A DNA stretch of 64,000 bases from Bacteroidia bacterium (GCA_040880525.1 JBBDIG010000021.1:81449-145448); one strand, 5' to 3'; shown: positions 28,304 to 38,195, counted from the first letter of the stretch. Program-made: numbers and translations. The notes: generated from the sequence alone by a model not told the origin.

Positions 28304-29335
28304 TTAATCCTCAAAAATTCTAACGACAGGTTTTTCTCCTTCTTTTAGATAACCTCTGAACATGCCGGAGGTATTGAAAACCATAGCTACGTTTCCGCGT
28401 CTGTCCAGGCCGATGACGCCACCCTTGCCTCCCATTTCAGAGAGCTTCTTCACAACCTGCTTAGCCGCAGATTCCAGGCTTTCCTGACGGTATTTCATTA
28501 TTGCTGTAATGTCGTATGCCACTGCCAGGCGTATGAAATATTCGCCATGGCCTGTGCATGAAATCCCGGCTGTGCTGTTATCAGCATAAGTACCGGCCCC
28601 GATTACGGGCGAATCGCCAATCCGGCCAAAGCGCTTATTCGTCATACCACCTGTAGAAGTACCTGCCGCAATATTTCCATCTCTATCCAAAGCCACACAT
28701 CCTACAGTTCCCATCTTCTCAAATTCCATCGGGATGAGTGATCCTTCATCCAATTGCTGCTGACCCTCTCTGTCCTTTATTCTTTCCAGTTCCTCGTAGC
28801 GTTCTTCATTATAGAAATACTCCGGATCCACCAATTCAAGCCCATGTTGATCTGCGAATTTTTCGGCTCCTTCTCCAGCCATCATTACATGTGGGCTTTT
28901 TTCCATGACCGCTCTTGCAGCCTTTATTGGATTCTTAACGGTGGTAACGCCTGCCACCGCACCCGCCATCAGATCCTTTCCGTACATTATGGAAGCGTCC
29001 AACTCATTCTTGCCCTCGTTAGTCATAACAGCACCTTTGCCTGCATTAAAAAGAGGAGAATTTTCCAGCATCGTGATGACTGCTTCCACCGCATCCAGGC
29101 TCCCTCTTTTTTCAAGTGTTTCATAACCTACTATTAGCGCTTCTCTCAGTACAGCCTCGTATTGTTTTCTCTTTTCAGGCGATATGTTATCCGGATTCAT
29201 ATTGCCTGCACCCCCGTGGATCACAATGGCAATAGGCTGACGTTTTGTTTCAGCCGAACGCTCCTGAGGTGCGGCCCCTTCTTTTTGAATTAGCATCAAA
29301 ACGAAAATCAAAAGAAACTTTTTCATTTTTATCAA
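28304..29335 (-). CDS. Isoaspartyl peptidase / L-asparaginase (Ntn hydrolase), exported
   Basis: A 343-residue plant-type asparaginase. The strand IAIVIHGGAGNMNP (about 36-49) and LFNAGKGAVMTNEGKNELDASIM (about 95-117) are family marks. The nucleophile threonine follows the autoprocessing site in EKMG-TVGCVALDRDGNIAAGTSTGG (about 211-235). A signal peptide (KKFLLIFVLMLIQ) suggests a periplasmic location. It cleaves beta-aspartyl dipeptides or asparagine. ATG at 29326 is the more likely start within MIKMKKF. Convergent with pdeM, with an 8-bp gap. Confidence 0.93.
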   Translation of the reverse strand: MIKMKKFLLIFVLMLIQKEGAAPQERSAETKRQPIAIVIHGGAGNMNPDNISPEKRKQYEAVLREALIVGYETLEKRGSLDAVEAVITMLENSPLFNAGKGAVMTNEGKNELDASIMYGKDLMAGAVAGVTTVKNPIKAARAVMEKSPHVMMAGEGAEKFADQHGLELVDPEYFYNEERYEELERIKDREGQQQLDEGSLIPMEFEKMGTVGCVALDRDGNIAAGTSTGGMTNKRFGRIGDSPVIGAGTYADNSTAGISCTGHGEYFIRLAVAYDITAIMKYRQESLESAAKQVVKKLSEMGGKGGVIGLDRRGNVAMVFNTSGMFRGYLKEGEKPVVRIFED

Positions 29336-29370
29336 ATTAAGTATTAAAATTTTACCAAAATACCAGAAAA

Positions 29371-29733
29371 ATGTCAGGAGAAAAAGTAAAAGAATTTCAG
29401 GCTTACCGGGATCGCCAGAATGAGCGGCTGCTGGGGCAAAACAACCTGGTGATAAACAGACTGTTCAACCTTGATAGCCGCGTGTATGAAGATGGCGCCC
29501 TGAATAAATCCACAAAAGAGCTAATGGGGCTGGTCGCTTCGCTTGTTCTTCGTTGCGATGATTGTGTGAACTATCATTTATTGCAGTGCCATGATCTGGA
29601 AATTTCAGACGATCAGCTCTTCGAGTCCTTTTCAATAGCGCTCATGGTGGGTGGCTCCATTACCATTCCACACCTAAGGCGTGCCACTGAATTTTGGGAC
29701 AACCTGAAAATTCCGGAGGATGAGAAGGAATAG
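29371..29733 (+). CDS. Carboxymuconolactone decarboxylase / AhpD-like protein
   Basis: A 120-residue all-helical protein with the redox motif CDDC followed by H (RCDDCVNYHL, about 67-76), which is the AhpD-like CxxCxxxH arrangement used in alkylhydroperoxidase chemistry. Family members with this motif reduce peroxides using external thiols; the electron donor here is unknown. It starts 36 bp from the divergent isoaspartyl peptidase gene and 57 bp before polA. Confidence 0.85.
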   Translation: MSGEKVKEFQAYRDRQNERLLGQNNLVINRLFNLDSRVYEDGALNKSTKELMGLVASLVLRCDDCVNYHLLQCHDLEISDDQLFESFSIALMVGGSITIPHLRRATEFWDNLKIPEDEKE

Positions 29734-29789
29734 TTCTTTCCGTACCTTTTCCGGCTCAAATTAAGCTCAAAAATGAACCTATTTTCGTA

Positions 29790-32567
29790 ATGGCAAGAGA
29801 TAAGAAACTATTCCTGTTGGATGCGATGGCGCTGATTTACCGTGCCCACTTCGCACTCATCCGTAATCCCATCCGCAACTCCAAAGGTGTAAATACTTCA
29901 GCAGTGTATGGCTTTACCAATACCCTTCTCGAAGTGCTGGAAAAAGAACGTCCAAGCCATATTGCCGTGGTCTTCGATCCACCTGTGCCCACATTTCGCC
30001 ACGAAGAATTTGAAGCATATAAATCGCAAAGGCAGGAGATGCCAGAAGATATTGGTGCAGCCATCCCAATCGTGAAAAAGCTGTTAAAGGCATTTCGTAT
30101 TCCCTGCATGGAGAAGAATGGTTTTGAGGCAGATGACGTGATTGGCACACTCGCCAAGCAGGCTCCGGCCCACGGCTTTGAAGTATTTATGATGACTCCT
30201 GATAAAGATTACGGGCAACTTGTGGAGGAGCATATATATATGTACAAGCCCAGCTATATGCAGAATCCCAGAGAGATCCTTGACGAAAAAGCGATTCTCA
30301 AAAAATGGGGTATTGCCAGGGTAGATCAGGTAGTGGACATCCTCGGCCTTATGGGAGATAGCAGCGACAACATACCGGGTGTGCCGGGCATAGGGCCCAA
30401 AACTGCCGCCAAACTGATTGCGGAGTTCGAGACTATCGAAAATCTGCTGGATAACACAGATAAGCTGAAAGGCAAGGTGAAGGAGCAGATTGAAATGAAC
30501 AAGGAACAAGCGCTGCTCTCCAAGCGCCTTGCAACTATTATCACCAATGTGCCGGTGGAATTTGATGAAAAAGATCTGGAACTGGAAAAACCGGATGAGG
30601 AGGCGCTCGCGGTATTGTTTGCCGAGCTTGAATTCCGAACGATCAGCAAGAGGGTGCTGGGCCAGGAATTCCGCATAAAAGACGTGAAGACTTCTGCTCA
30701 GCCTGATCTGTTTAACCAGGAGGGCGGACCGGTGAAGGAAGCCGGGCCGTTGCAAACCTTTAAGGACAAAGAGTGCAGCTATGAACTTGTGAATACTGAC
30801 GTCAAAATGCAGGCGCTGGCAGCGATGCTGAAGAAAACTGAATCGTTTTGTTTTGATACGGAAACATCAGGTTTGGATCCACTCCAGAGTGAGATCGTAG
30901 GGTTTTCCTTTTCCATAAAACCAGGGCATGCGTATTATATCCCCACCCAGGCAGACGAGGACGAGACGAAAAGGATCCTCTCGTTTTTCAAAGATGTATT
31001 TGAAGACAGCGCAATCGGCAAAACCGGTCAGAACATCAAGTTTGATATTCTGGTGCTGAAGCAATACGGCATCCATGTGAGGGGAAAGCTTTTCGATACG
31101 GTGCTGGCTCATTACCTCCTGGAGCCCGACCTGCGCCACAATATGGATATGCTTTCGCAAACCTACCTGGGTTATTCTCCCATCTCTATTGAAACGCTGA
31201 TTGGCAAACGCGGAAAGCAACAAAAAAGCATGCGCGATCTCATCCCCGAAGATATTGTGGATTATGCCTGCGAAGATGCCGATGTAACGCTCCAGCTTCA
31301 GCGCGTTTTTGAACCGCTGCTCAGCGAAATGAAAGTGGATAAGCTGTTTTATGAAGTAGAGAATCCGCTCATTTATGTATTGGCCGAGATGGAAAACAAA
31401 GGCGTCCGGGTGGATAAAGGAGCGCTAAACGAATATTCGAAAGAACTGAATACTGACCTGGTCCGGTTGGAGAAGGAAATTTTCGAGCTGGCAGGAATGC
31501 AGTTCAATATCAGTTCGCCAAAGCAATTGGGTGAGGTGCTGTTTGACCATCTGAAGCTTGATCCAAAAGCAAAGCGAACTTCCAAAACCAAGCAGTACAG
31601 CACGAGTGAGGATGTGCTAGCCAGGCTTGCCGCCAACCATGAAGTGGCAGCAAAACTCCTCGATTTCCGTTCTATTCAAAAACTGAAGTCAACTTATGTA
31701 GATGCGTTGCCCCTTATGATAAATCCTAAAACCGGGCGGGTGCATACAAGTTATAATCAGGCTGTAGCAGCTACCGGCAGGCTCAGTTCTACCAATCCAA
31801 ACCTGCAAAATATTCCTATCCGTACGGAGAAAGGGCGCGAGATCCGGAAAGCATTCATTCCTGCTGATGATGATCACACGATCCTATCGGCAGATTACTC
31901 CCAGATAGAATTGCGGCTTGTAGCAGAAATAAGTAATGATACCGGCATGCTTGAAGCCTTCAAAGAGGGTATTGATATTCATACAGCAACCTCGGCAAAA
32001 ATTTTTGGGGTCTCTCTTGCCGAAGTAACTGGGGAAATGAGGCGTAAGGCTAAAATGGTCAATTTCGGGATCATCTACGGAATTTCGGCTTTTGGCCTGG
32101 CTCAGCGGTTAAATATAGCGCGGAGTGAAGCCTCAGAGATCATCCGGCAATATTTTGCTCAGTATCCCAATATAAAAAAATACATGGACGACCGGATCAC
32201 TATGGCGCGTAAACATGGCTATGTGGAAACGCTCATGGGTCGAAGACGCTATCTGCGCGACATAAACAGCAGCAACCACACCGTACGCGGATATGCTGAA
32301 CGAAACGCCATCAATGCGCCCATACAGGGAACGGCTGCGGATATGATCAAAGTTGCGATGGTGAATATTCACGAAGCTTTCCTGCGCGAAAATATCCGCA
32401 GCCACATGATCCTTCAGGTGCATGACGAACTGATCTTCGATGCGCTCAAAACTGAAGTGGAGCAGGTGAAGAGAATTGTGGAGGATAAAATGCGGAATGC
32501 ATTGAAGCTTGAAGTACCGATTGTTGTAGAAATCGGTGCCGGGGAAAATTGGCTGCTCGCACATTAA
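29790..32567 (+). CDS. polA: DNA polymerase I
   Basis: 925 residues with all three activities. The 5' nuclease domain starts LFLLDAMALIYRAHFAL (about 6-22) and contains FEADDVIGTLAKQA and MMTPDKDYGQLV. The 3'-5' exonuclease keeps its metal ligands (CFDTETSGLD, about 352), so proofreading should be active, unlike Taq polymerase. Polymerase motif A is SADYSQIELRL, motif B RRKAKMVNFGIIYG (Phe in the O-helix, so dideoxynucleotides should be disfavoured), and motif C LQVHDELIFD. It starts with ATG and has a terminator downstream. Confidence 0.97.
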   Translation: MARDKKLFLLDAMALIYRAHFALIRNPIRNSKGVNTSAVYGFTNTLLEVLEKERPSHIAVVFDPPVPTFRHEEFEAYKSQRQEMPEDIGAAIPIVKKLLKAFRIPCMEKNGFEADDVIGTLAKQAPAHGFEVFMMTPDKDYGQLVEEHIYMYKPSYMQNPREILDEKAILKKWGIARVDQVVDILGLMGDSSDNIPGVPGIGPKTAAKLIAEFETIENLLDNTDKLKGKVKEQIEMNKEQALLSKRLATIITNVPVEFDEKDLELEKPDEEALAVLFAELEFRTISKRVLGQEFRIKDVKTSAQPDLFNQEGGPVKEAGPLQTFKDKECSYELVNTDVKMQALAAMLKKTESFCFDTETSGLDPLQSEIVGFSFSIKPGHAYYIPTQADEDETKRILSFFKDVFEDSAIGKTGQNIKFDILVLKQYGIHVRGKLFDTVLAHYLLEPDLRHNMDMLSQTYLGYSPISIETLIGKRGKQQKSMRDLIPEDIVDYACEDADVTLQLQRVFEPLLSEMKVDKLFYEVENPLIYVLAEMENKGVRVDKGALNEYSKELNTDLVRLEKEIFELAGMQFNISSPKQLGEVLFDHLKLDPKAKRTSKTKQYSTSEDVLARLAANHEVAAKLLDFRSIQKLKSTYVDALPLMINPKTGRVHTSYNQAVAATGRLSSTNPNLQNIPIRTEKGREIRKAFIPADDDHTILSADYSQIELRLVAEISNDTGMLEAFKEGIDIHTATSAKIFGVSLAEVTGEMRRKAKMVNFGIIYGISAFGLAQRLNIARSEASEIIRQYFAQYPNIKKYMDDRITMARKHGYVETLMGRRRYLRDINSSNHTVRGYAERNAINAPIQGTAADMIKVAMVNIHEAFLRENIRSHMILQVHDELIFDALKTEVEQVKRIVEDKMRNALKLEVPIVVEIGAGENWLLAH

Positions 32568-32629
32568 GAGAAGCACAATAGCCCAGGTGCTGTGGCAACG
32601 CTCCTTCCCTTCCAATAAGGTGGGTGCCA

Positions 32630-32662
32630 TAAAAAAAGCGCCATAAAAATAAGGCGCCTTTT
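32630..32662. terminator. Bidirectional terminator between polA and a T9SS protein
   Basis: AAAAAGCGCC and GGCGCCTTTT form a stem with one mismatch around a 10-nt A-rich loop. A runs lie on one side and T on the other, so it can serve both convergent genes. Confidence 0.65.
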
Positions 32663-32695
32663 CTACTTAAGTTATTACTTCCGTTCAGCAGTTAG

Positions 32696-33385
32696 TTATT
32701 CCTTTGTCAAAGTTTTCGTTACTACTTTCCCTTCTGCTGATCTGTAAGTAAGGATATACATTCCTTTAGGAAGATCAAAAAATGAGATGTTCAATGTTGA
32801 TTGATTGTTGACCTGATAAGTTCCCACATTGTTTCCCAGAATATTAAAGATTTCAACTGTATGATCTCCTTTGACGGGGAAGTCAATGGTCAGCTTTTCC
32901 TTCACAGGATTAGGATAGAAGTTAAATTTAGCTTGCGGATTTTCATTTAGCCCAACCCGCCATCCGGTGGCGAAGTATGTAGCAAACTGCCCGTTTGCAC
33001 TGTCTCCAACAGCAAAAAGAAATACTCTTACTTCAGACTCTCCGGAAACTGAATTGGGAATGAAATGCACATCCATAATGGAAGTATCTCCGGCTCCAAG
33101 TACAAATTCTGCAGAACTGACGTGAGGCAGGTAGCACTGTATCTTATCACAAATCTGGGATTCCCAGCCGTTCTCCAGGCCCTCATCGAATCTATACCAC
33201 CGAAAAGTCTGCGTTTGGGAGGTGGTATTAACCATCTGGTTGTAGCCCACTATTTCCGCCTCTCCTGAAGAAGCCGTAACAGATACAGAATCCTTAATGA
33301 ACTTGAAGGTCTGGGCCTGTACGAGGCCAACACCTCCTATTAAAAACAATGCACATAGTATCAAGGTGTAAAATCTTATTTTCAT
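32696..33385 (-). CDS. Secreted protein with T9SS sorting domain
   Basis: 229 residues. The signal peptide (about 1-24, ending VQAQ) is followed by an Ig-like body with two cysteines in ICDKIQCYLPH that may form a disulfide. A complete type A T9SS tail starts at FNFYPNPVKEKLTIDF (about 153) and ends LTYRSAEGKVVTKTLTKE. It should be exported through T9SS and attached to the surface or released. The body has no family I recognise. Confidence 0.82.
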   Translation of the reverse strand: MKIRFYTLILCALFLIGGVGLVQAQTFKFIKDSVSVTASSGEAEIVGYNQMVNTTSQTQTFRWYRFDEGLENGWESQICDKIQCYLPHVSSAEFVLGAGDTSIMDVHFIPNSVSGESEVRVFLFAVGDSANGQFATYFATGWRVGLNENPQAKFNFYPNPVKEKLTIDFPVKGDHTVEIFNILGNNVGTYQVNNQSTLNISFFDLPKGMYILTYRSAEGKVVTKTLTKE

Positions 33386-33551
33386 ATACAGTCTTATTTC
33401 GAGGTTTTAATCAAACGGTAAATCTAACAAGAATACATCTAACATCGTTCCTTTACCTCTGTTTTTATAATTAAGGACAAAATAAGTTCCTTTGTTCAAA
33501 ATACTGAGCTGGTTTTTTATTAAATTGCGCCAAACTTAAAAAATAGGTCAA

Positions 33552-34481
33552 ATGAAAAAAATTTATCTTCTCTTATTGGTCATCGGAGTTGCTTTTGGCT
33601 CCTGTAAAAAGGATTCCAATGATGATCCAAAAAACAAGGATCCTGAAAAAGATCCCATTGCAGGTTGTATGGATGAGATGGCTCAGAACTACAATGCAGA
33701 AGCCACCGAGGATGATGGCAATTGCGAGTATCTGGCTGCTACTACCAGTGAAAAGCGGAAAGTAGTGTTGGAAGATTTTACGGGCGTTAAGTGTCAATGG
33801 TGTCCAGATGGGCATAGAAGAGCTCTGGAGCTTCAGGCCAGCTATCCTGATGATGTCATTCTCCTGGCGGTACATGCCAAAGCTTATGGAACCCCTTATG
33901 GTTCTGATCCTAATTTAGTTACAAGCTATGCTGATGCGCTTGTCCTTCAGTCCAGGGTAGCAGGGTATCCCGCAGGCACTGTAAACCGCTACCAGTTTAA
34001 CGCATCTAAAGGGGCTGCTCCTTATTTTGCTCAGAACGATAATGGTCTTGCCTTGAGCAGAGGTGGGTGGAAGCCGGCAGGCCAGTATGTCCTTGATCTT
34101 TCTTCTCCGGTAAATGTGGCTGTAAAATCAGAATACGATGAAGCTTCAAAGACTGCCACCATTACCACGGAGCTATATTACACCGAATCCGTTGGTTCTA
34201 CCAATAAGCTCAATGTAGCCATCACCGAAAGCGGAATTATGACTAAACAAGCTGAAGCCGGTAAAGGAATCGTAGATTATCAGCAAGATAATGTATTACG
34301 CGAACTGGTTACGGGCCAATGGGGTGAGGATATTTCTGAGACCGAAGCCGGAACACGCATCCAGAGAACCCATACTTACACTGTTCAAAGTGAACAAGTA
34401 CTGGAAAATCTTGAAGTTGTGGTTTTTGTAGCTGAAGGCCAGGAAAATATTTACACTGGTGCCCGCACATCACTGAAGTAA
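33552..34481 (+). CDS. Omp28-family outer-membrane lipoprotein
   Basis: 309 residues. The lipobox is FGSCKK (Cys about 19), followed by a D/K-rich linker. Then comes a short GCMDEMAQNYNAEATEDDGNC segment, a calcium-binding-like repeat often found ahead of Omp28. The Omp28 domain starts KVVLEDFTGVKCQWCPDGHR (about 74-93), a thioredoxin-like fold with CQWC. The late part is a beta sandwich. Omp28 was first described in Porphyromonas; its function is unclear. The terminator lies just after. Confidence 0.85.
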   Translation: MKKIYLLLLVIGVAFGSCKKDSNDDPKNKDPEKDPIAGCMDEMAQNYNAEATEDDGNCEYLAATTSEKRKVVLEDFTGVKCQWCPDGHRRALELQASYPDDVILLAVHAKAYGTPYGSDPNLVTSYADALVLQSRVAGYPAGTVNRYQFNASKGAAPYFAQNDNGLALSRGGWKPAGQYVLDLSSPVNVAVKSEYDEASKTATITTELYYTESVGSTNKLNVAITESGIMTKQAEAGKGIVDYQQDNVLRELVTGQWGEDISETEAGTRIQRTHTYTVQSEQVLENLEVVVFVAEGQENIYTGARTSLK

Positions 34482-34503
34482 AATAATTGCATTCATAAAT
34501 GCT

Positions 34504-34537
34504 AAAAGGCAATTCCGGTTGGGATTGCCTTTTTTTA
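34504..34537 (+). terminator. Rho-independent terminator after the Omp28 gene
   Basis: AAAAGGCAAT/ATTGCCTTTT with a 10-nt loop, then more T residues (TTTTTTT in total); 22 bp after the stop codon. Confidence 0.85.
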
Positions 34538-34638
34538 TGGGCGGTTGTTTATAGCGCTACTATCCTGGCAGGTTTAGCTAAGCACTTTTTATGAATCCGT
34601 TTGAATACTGCTCCCTATAAAGGGTGACTGGCCTTATC

Positions 34639-35517
34639 TCAAACAAACGAAACCTTCAGACTTAAATCCAGCGGCATAGCTGAGTGGGTGATGGCACCGG
34701 AAGAAATATAGTTCACTCCGGTCTGAGCATATTGAGCCAGATTTGTGTCATTGATTCCACCGGAAGCTTCGGTTTCGCATTTGCCGGAAATAAGGGTTAA
34801 TGCCTCCTGTATCAAATCAGGTGAGAAGTTGTCCAGCATAATTCGTTGTACCGGTCCATGTTTCAGCACTTCCTGCACCTCTTCAAGGCTTCGTGTCTCC
34901 ACTTCAATTGCCAGGTTTAATCCATGACGCTGCAGATAGCTTTTTGCCATTGCAATTGCATTTCCAATTCCTCCTGCGGCATCAATATGATTATCCTTGA
35001 TCATGATCATATCATATAATCCGAAACGGTGATTTTCTCCTCCTCCAATCGCCACCGCCCACTTTTCGAGAAAGCGAATTCCAGGAGTGGTTTTGCGTGT
35101 ATCAAGCAGTCGTGTTCCAGTTCCTTTCAGCCGCTGAACCATCTGGTGCGTTTTGGTAGCAATCCCGCTCATTCGTTGCATGCAGTTCAGCACTATTCGC
35201 TCTGATTTCAGAATGGATCGCAGGCTGCCTTTTACTGTAAATGCTACATCACCATTTCTAACGGAAGCACCGTCATTCAGGAACGCTTCCAACTCCAGGG
35301 ACTGATCAGCAAAATAAAAAATACGTCTCGCCATCTCCACACCGGCCAATATTCCCTGATCCTTTACAAGCAGTTTGGCCTGGCCATGCTTATCAGCCGG
35401 AATGCAAGCCTCGGAAGTGTGATCTGCTTCTTGTATATCTTCCAGAAAAGCGTTTTGAATAAAGAGAATAAAATGCCGCTCTATTTCCTGAAAAAGTGCA
35501 GGATTGCTACCCACCAA
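34639..35517 (-). CDS. nadC: Nicotinate-nucleotide pyrophosphorylase (carboxylating)
   Basis: Quinolinate phosphoribosyltransferase of de novo NAD synthesis, 292 residues. Conserved segments are RTLLDTRKTTPG-like LLDTRKTTPGIR (about 136-147), GGGENHRFGLYDMIMIKDNHI (about 157-177), AIEVETRSLEEV, RIMLDNF and TEASGGI. Length is normal. The frame begins at TTG 35517 (MVGSNPALF), with no ATG close upstream. It is 26 bp after the DUF4783 gene, a pairing common in Bacteroidota. Confidence 0.95.
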   Translation of the reverse strand: MVGSNPALFQEIERHFILFIQNAFLEDIQEADHTSEACIPADKHGQAKLLVKDQGILAGVEMARRIFYFADQSLELEAFLNDGASVRNGDVAFTVKGSLRSILKSERIVLNCMQRMSGIATKTHQMVQRLKGTGTRLLDTRKTTPGIRFLEKWAVAIGGGENHRFGLYDMIMIKDNHIDAAGGIGNAIAMAKSYLQRHGLNLAIEVETRSLEEVQEVLKHGPVQRIMLDNFSPDLIQEALTLISGKCETEASGGINDTNLAQYAQTGVNYISSGAITHSAMPLDLSLKVSFV

Positions 35518-35543
35518 AACCTTGAATGTATTAATGATTGGAA

Positions 35544-35936
35544 TTACTCCTTCTCGAAACGGAGTTGCTGAATGAAGAGAGAACCGTTTATCTCCTTTAT
35601 GAAAAAGTAAGTTCGGAAAGCACCATTGTTTGTTACAAGGTTTCCGATAGCATATTTACAGCCTTTGGCAGAAGATCCGGTGTGTATAATTTTAAAGGAA
35701 GTCGGCTGATGATTGGAGAAAAAATCCTTGAGAATCATCTCAGCCTGTGTTTTACTGTATACATTCTCATCTGTGAGAATAGTGAGTTCCACACTGGAAT
35801 TGAAAAGCCGGGAGACCTCCCTGGAGTTTCCGGTTCGTATAGCCGAGGTTATGTCTTCCAGGATATCCGCTTGGGCGGTAGCCACAAATGGGAAGCTCGT
35901 GATGAGAATAAAAAGATAAATGTTGAATTGCTTCAT
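35544..35936 (-). CDS. DUF4783 domain protein, secreted
   Basis: 130 residues: signal peptide (about 1-22, ending ATAQ), then one NTF2-like DUF4783 domain. Characteristic phrases are LTDENVYSKTQAEMILKDFF (about 53-72), KIIHTGSSAKGCKYAIGNL (about 82-100), and the closing IQQLRFEKE. Function is unknown. The domain is lineage-specific and repeatedly sits beside nadC, which it precedes here in what looks like a two-gene unit. Confidence 0.88.
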   Translation of the reverse strand: MKQFNIYLFILITSFPFVATAQADILEDITSAIRTGNSREVSRLFNSSVELTILTDENVYSKTQAEMILKDFFSNHQPTSFKIIHTGSSAKGCKYAIGNLVTNNGAFRTYFFIKEINGSLFIQQLRFEKE

Positions 35937-36067
35937 GCAGTCCTGGATTTGATTTCTGAGTTTAACGAAAATTATGCCATGAGACCATAAAGATATTGTC
36001 CCGTATATTTTGAATATTGCCCCACTTGTGAAGTCACAGCCCCTAAAGATTAAGTTCCCCTGCTTTC

Positions 36068-36075
36068 TATCTTTG
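36068..36075 (+). promoter_or_regulatory. -7 promoter element close to gpmI
   Basis: TATCTTTG is a full match to TAnnTTTG and ends 4 bp before the gpmI ATG at 36080. If used, the transcript would be leaderless or nearly so. No TTTG is visible at the expected -33 distance, so the call is tentative. Confidence 0.4.
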
Positions 36076-36079
36076 CCCC

Positions 36080-37618
36080 ATGCAAAAACCGCAGAAAACC
36101 GCGCTCATCATTCTTGATGGTTGGGGACATGGACCGGACAATCCAAAAATCAATGCAATTCGCAAAGCCCATACCCCCTTTGTTGACAGCCTGTATCTCA
36201 ACTATCCCCATGCAGAGCTAAAGACCTATGGAGAAAGTGCCGGACTTCCTGCCGGGCAAATGGGTAATTCCGAGGTAGGACATCTCAATATTGGTGCAGG
36301 TCGCATAGTTCACCAGCAATTGGTACGCATTAATATGGCATTTCGCAAGGATGAGGTTTATCATAACCCGGTGGTCACCAAAGCCTTTCAAGATGCTCTG
36401 CAACAAAAGAAAAAAGTTCACTTAATTGGATTGGTTTCCGCTGGAGGCGTCCACAGCCATATAAACCATCTTATTGCCCTCTGTGAATTAGCGCACCGGG
36501 CAGGCCTGCGGGATGTCTTTATCCATGCATTTACCGATGGCCGCGATACGGGCACACATGAAGCCCTGGAGCATCTGCAGAAAATTCAGGAGGAATGCCG
36601 GAAGACCACCGGGCAAATCGCCTCCGTAACCGGGCGCTACTATGCAATGGACAGAGACAAACGCTGGGAAAGGACCAAACTTGCCTATGATATGATGGTA
36701 CATGGAAAGGGACAATCTTTTACTGATCCGATAGAAGCAATCAGGGAATCTTATGATCAAGGCATTACGGATGAGTTCATCAAACCAGTGGTGATCGTGA
36801 AAGAGGATGGAAGCCCTGTTGCAACAATTTCCGATGGTGATGTTGTCATCAACTTCAACTTCAGGACTGACAGGGGGCGGCAAATTAGCGAGGCGCTGAC
36901 GCAGCGGGACTTTCCTGAGCACAATATGCAGAAGCTAAACCTGCATTATCTCACCTTTACAGAATATGACGCTACCTTCAAAAATGTGGAGGTGATTTTT
37001 GAAAACAAAAATATTGAAAACACCCTGGGAGAAGTCCTGGAGAAAGCAGGAAAGACCCAAATGAGGATAGCTGAAACTGAAAAATATCCGCATGTCACCT
37101 TCTTCTTTTCGGGCGGCCGGGAGGATGAATTTGAAGGGGAATTCCGCAGAATGATCCCCTCCACTAAAGTGGCCACCTATGATCTGCAACCGGAAATGAA
37201 TGCTGAAGAAGTCACCCGCCAGGCCATTGAAAGCATTGAGCAGAAGGCTCCTGACTTTGTGTGTCTCAATTTTGCGAACCCTGATATGGTGGGACATACG
37301 GGCGTTTTTGATGCTGTGGTTAAAGCACTGGAAACGATTGACGATTGCCTCAAAAAGGTAGTGAGCGCCTGCATAAAAAATGACTATGCCGTAATCGTAA
37401 CTGCAGACCACGGAAACGCGGATTTCCTGGTAAATGAGGATGGTACTTCAAACACCGCCCACACAAAAAACCCGGTGCCTGTTTTTCTTATTAACTATAA
37501 AGGAGAAGCCCGCCTCAGGGATGGCATTCTTGCGGACCTGGCGCCCACCGTGCTGGAAATAATGCAGATCTCTCAGCCCAATGAAATGACCGGAAAGAGC
37601 CTGCTGACCAAAAATTAA
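36080..37618 (+). CDS. gpmI: 2,3-bisphosphoglycerate-independent phosphoglycerate mutase
   Basis: A dimanganese enzyme of glycolysis and gluconeogenesis, 512 residues. LIILDGWGHG (about 9-18) gives a metal ligand. The phosphoserine is Ser64 in QMGNSEVGHLNIGAGR. Further marks are HAFTDGRDT, SVTGRYYAMDRDKRW, NFNFRTDRGRQ and TADHGNAD (about 440-447). All catalytic positions I can identify are present. One base separates its stop from the next gene. Confidence 0.97.
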   Translation: MQKPQKTALIILDGWGHGPDNPKINAIRKAHTPFVDSLYLNYPHAELKTYGESAGLPAGQMGNSEVGHLNIGAGRIVHQQLVRINMAFRKDEVYHNPVVTKAFQDALQQKKKVHLIGLVSAGGVHSHINHLIALCELAHRAGLRDVFIHAFTDGRDTGTHEALEHLQKIQEECRKTTGQIASVTGRYYAMDRDKRWERTKLAYDMMVHGKGQSFTDPIEAIRESYDQGITDEFIKPVVIVKEDGSPVATISDGDVVINFNFRTDRGRQISEALTQRDFPEHNMQKLNLHYLTFTEYDATFKNVEVIFENKNIENTLGEVLEKAGKTQMRIAETEKYPHVTFFFSGGREDEFEGEFRRMIPSTKVATYDLQPEMNAEEVTRQAIESIEQKAPDFVCLNFANPDMVGHTGVFDAVVKALETIDDCLKKVVSACIKNDYAVIVTADHGNADFLVNEDGTSNTAHTKNPVPVFLINYKGEARLRDGILADLAPTVLEIMQISQPNEMTGKSLLTKN

Positions 37619-37619
37619 A

Positions 37620-38195
37620 ATGAACCGAGCGCTAATTCTAAACCTCATCATTGTATTAATTACCTCTTGCCGGAGCCCAGTGCAGCCACAGGAGCGGACA
37701 TTACTGAATATTAATGCCCTCATTTCAAAAAGCTTTGACCATTACCGAAAAGAGCCGCCTGCCCAAATGATCAAAACATTGCGATACGAGGACAAACTGG
37801 ATCAGAAACATTTTGACACCACTGAATTTGGAAAGATTGATACTTTGTTCAGGGAGGTGAACATTCACAAATCTGCATACCTGAACAGCTACTATATTAC
37901 GGATCGTCCTCTTCAAAAATCTATAAACAGCAATCTTCATCATCTCTCCTACCGGATAAAGGAGGACGAAACAGCTCCGGTAAAGCGGCTGGACTATTTT
38001 TATGAAGGCAAGGCGGGAGAAGAAAAACCGGTGGCACTCCTCATACTCAAAAAGGACTTTAATAAGCTTTATAAATCAACACAAATTATCCGCGCCACAT
38101 TTGAAGAGGGGTGGTTAGAGCAATTGGAAATAGCGGGCACTGAGAACATTCTCTTTCGGGAACCCACAGCGTATGATCTCTTGTATCAATTCTAA
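37620..38195 (+). CDS. Hypothetical lipoprotein
   Basis: 191 residues. The signal peptide ends in LITSC, a lipobox with Cys at about 17. The body is mixed alpha/beta and basic, with the phrases HLSYRIKEDE and RLDYFYEGKAG; I recognise no family. The ATG lies 1 bp after the gpmI stop, so it is probably co-transcribed with gpmI, though a metabolic link is not evident. Confidence 0.7.
   Translation: MNRALILNLIIVLITSCRSPVQPQERTLLNINALISKSFDHYRKEPPAQMIKTLRYEDKLDQKHFDTTEFGKIDTLFREVNIHKSAYLNSYYITDRPLQKSINSNLHHLSYRIKEDETAPVKRLDYFYEGKAGEEKPVALLILKKDFNKLYKSTQIIRATFEEGWLEQLEIAGTENILFREPTAYDLLYQF

Noticed and set aside
30084..30755. 223-codon minus-strand frame inside polA
   Set aside because: Antisense shadow of the 5' nuclease domain coding region.
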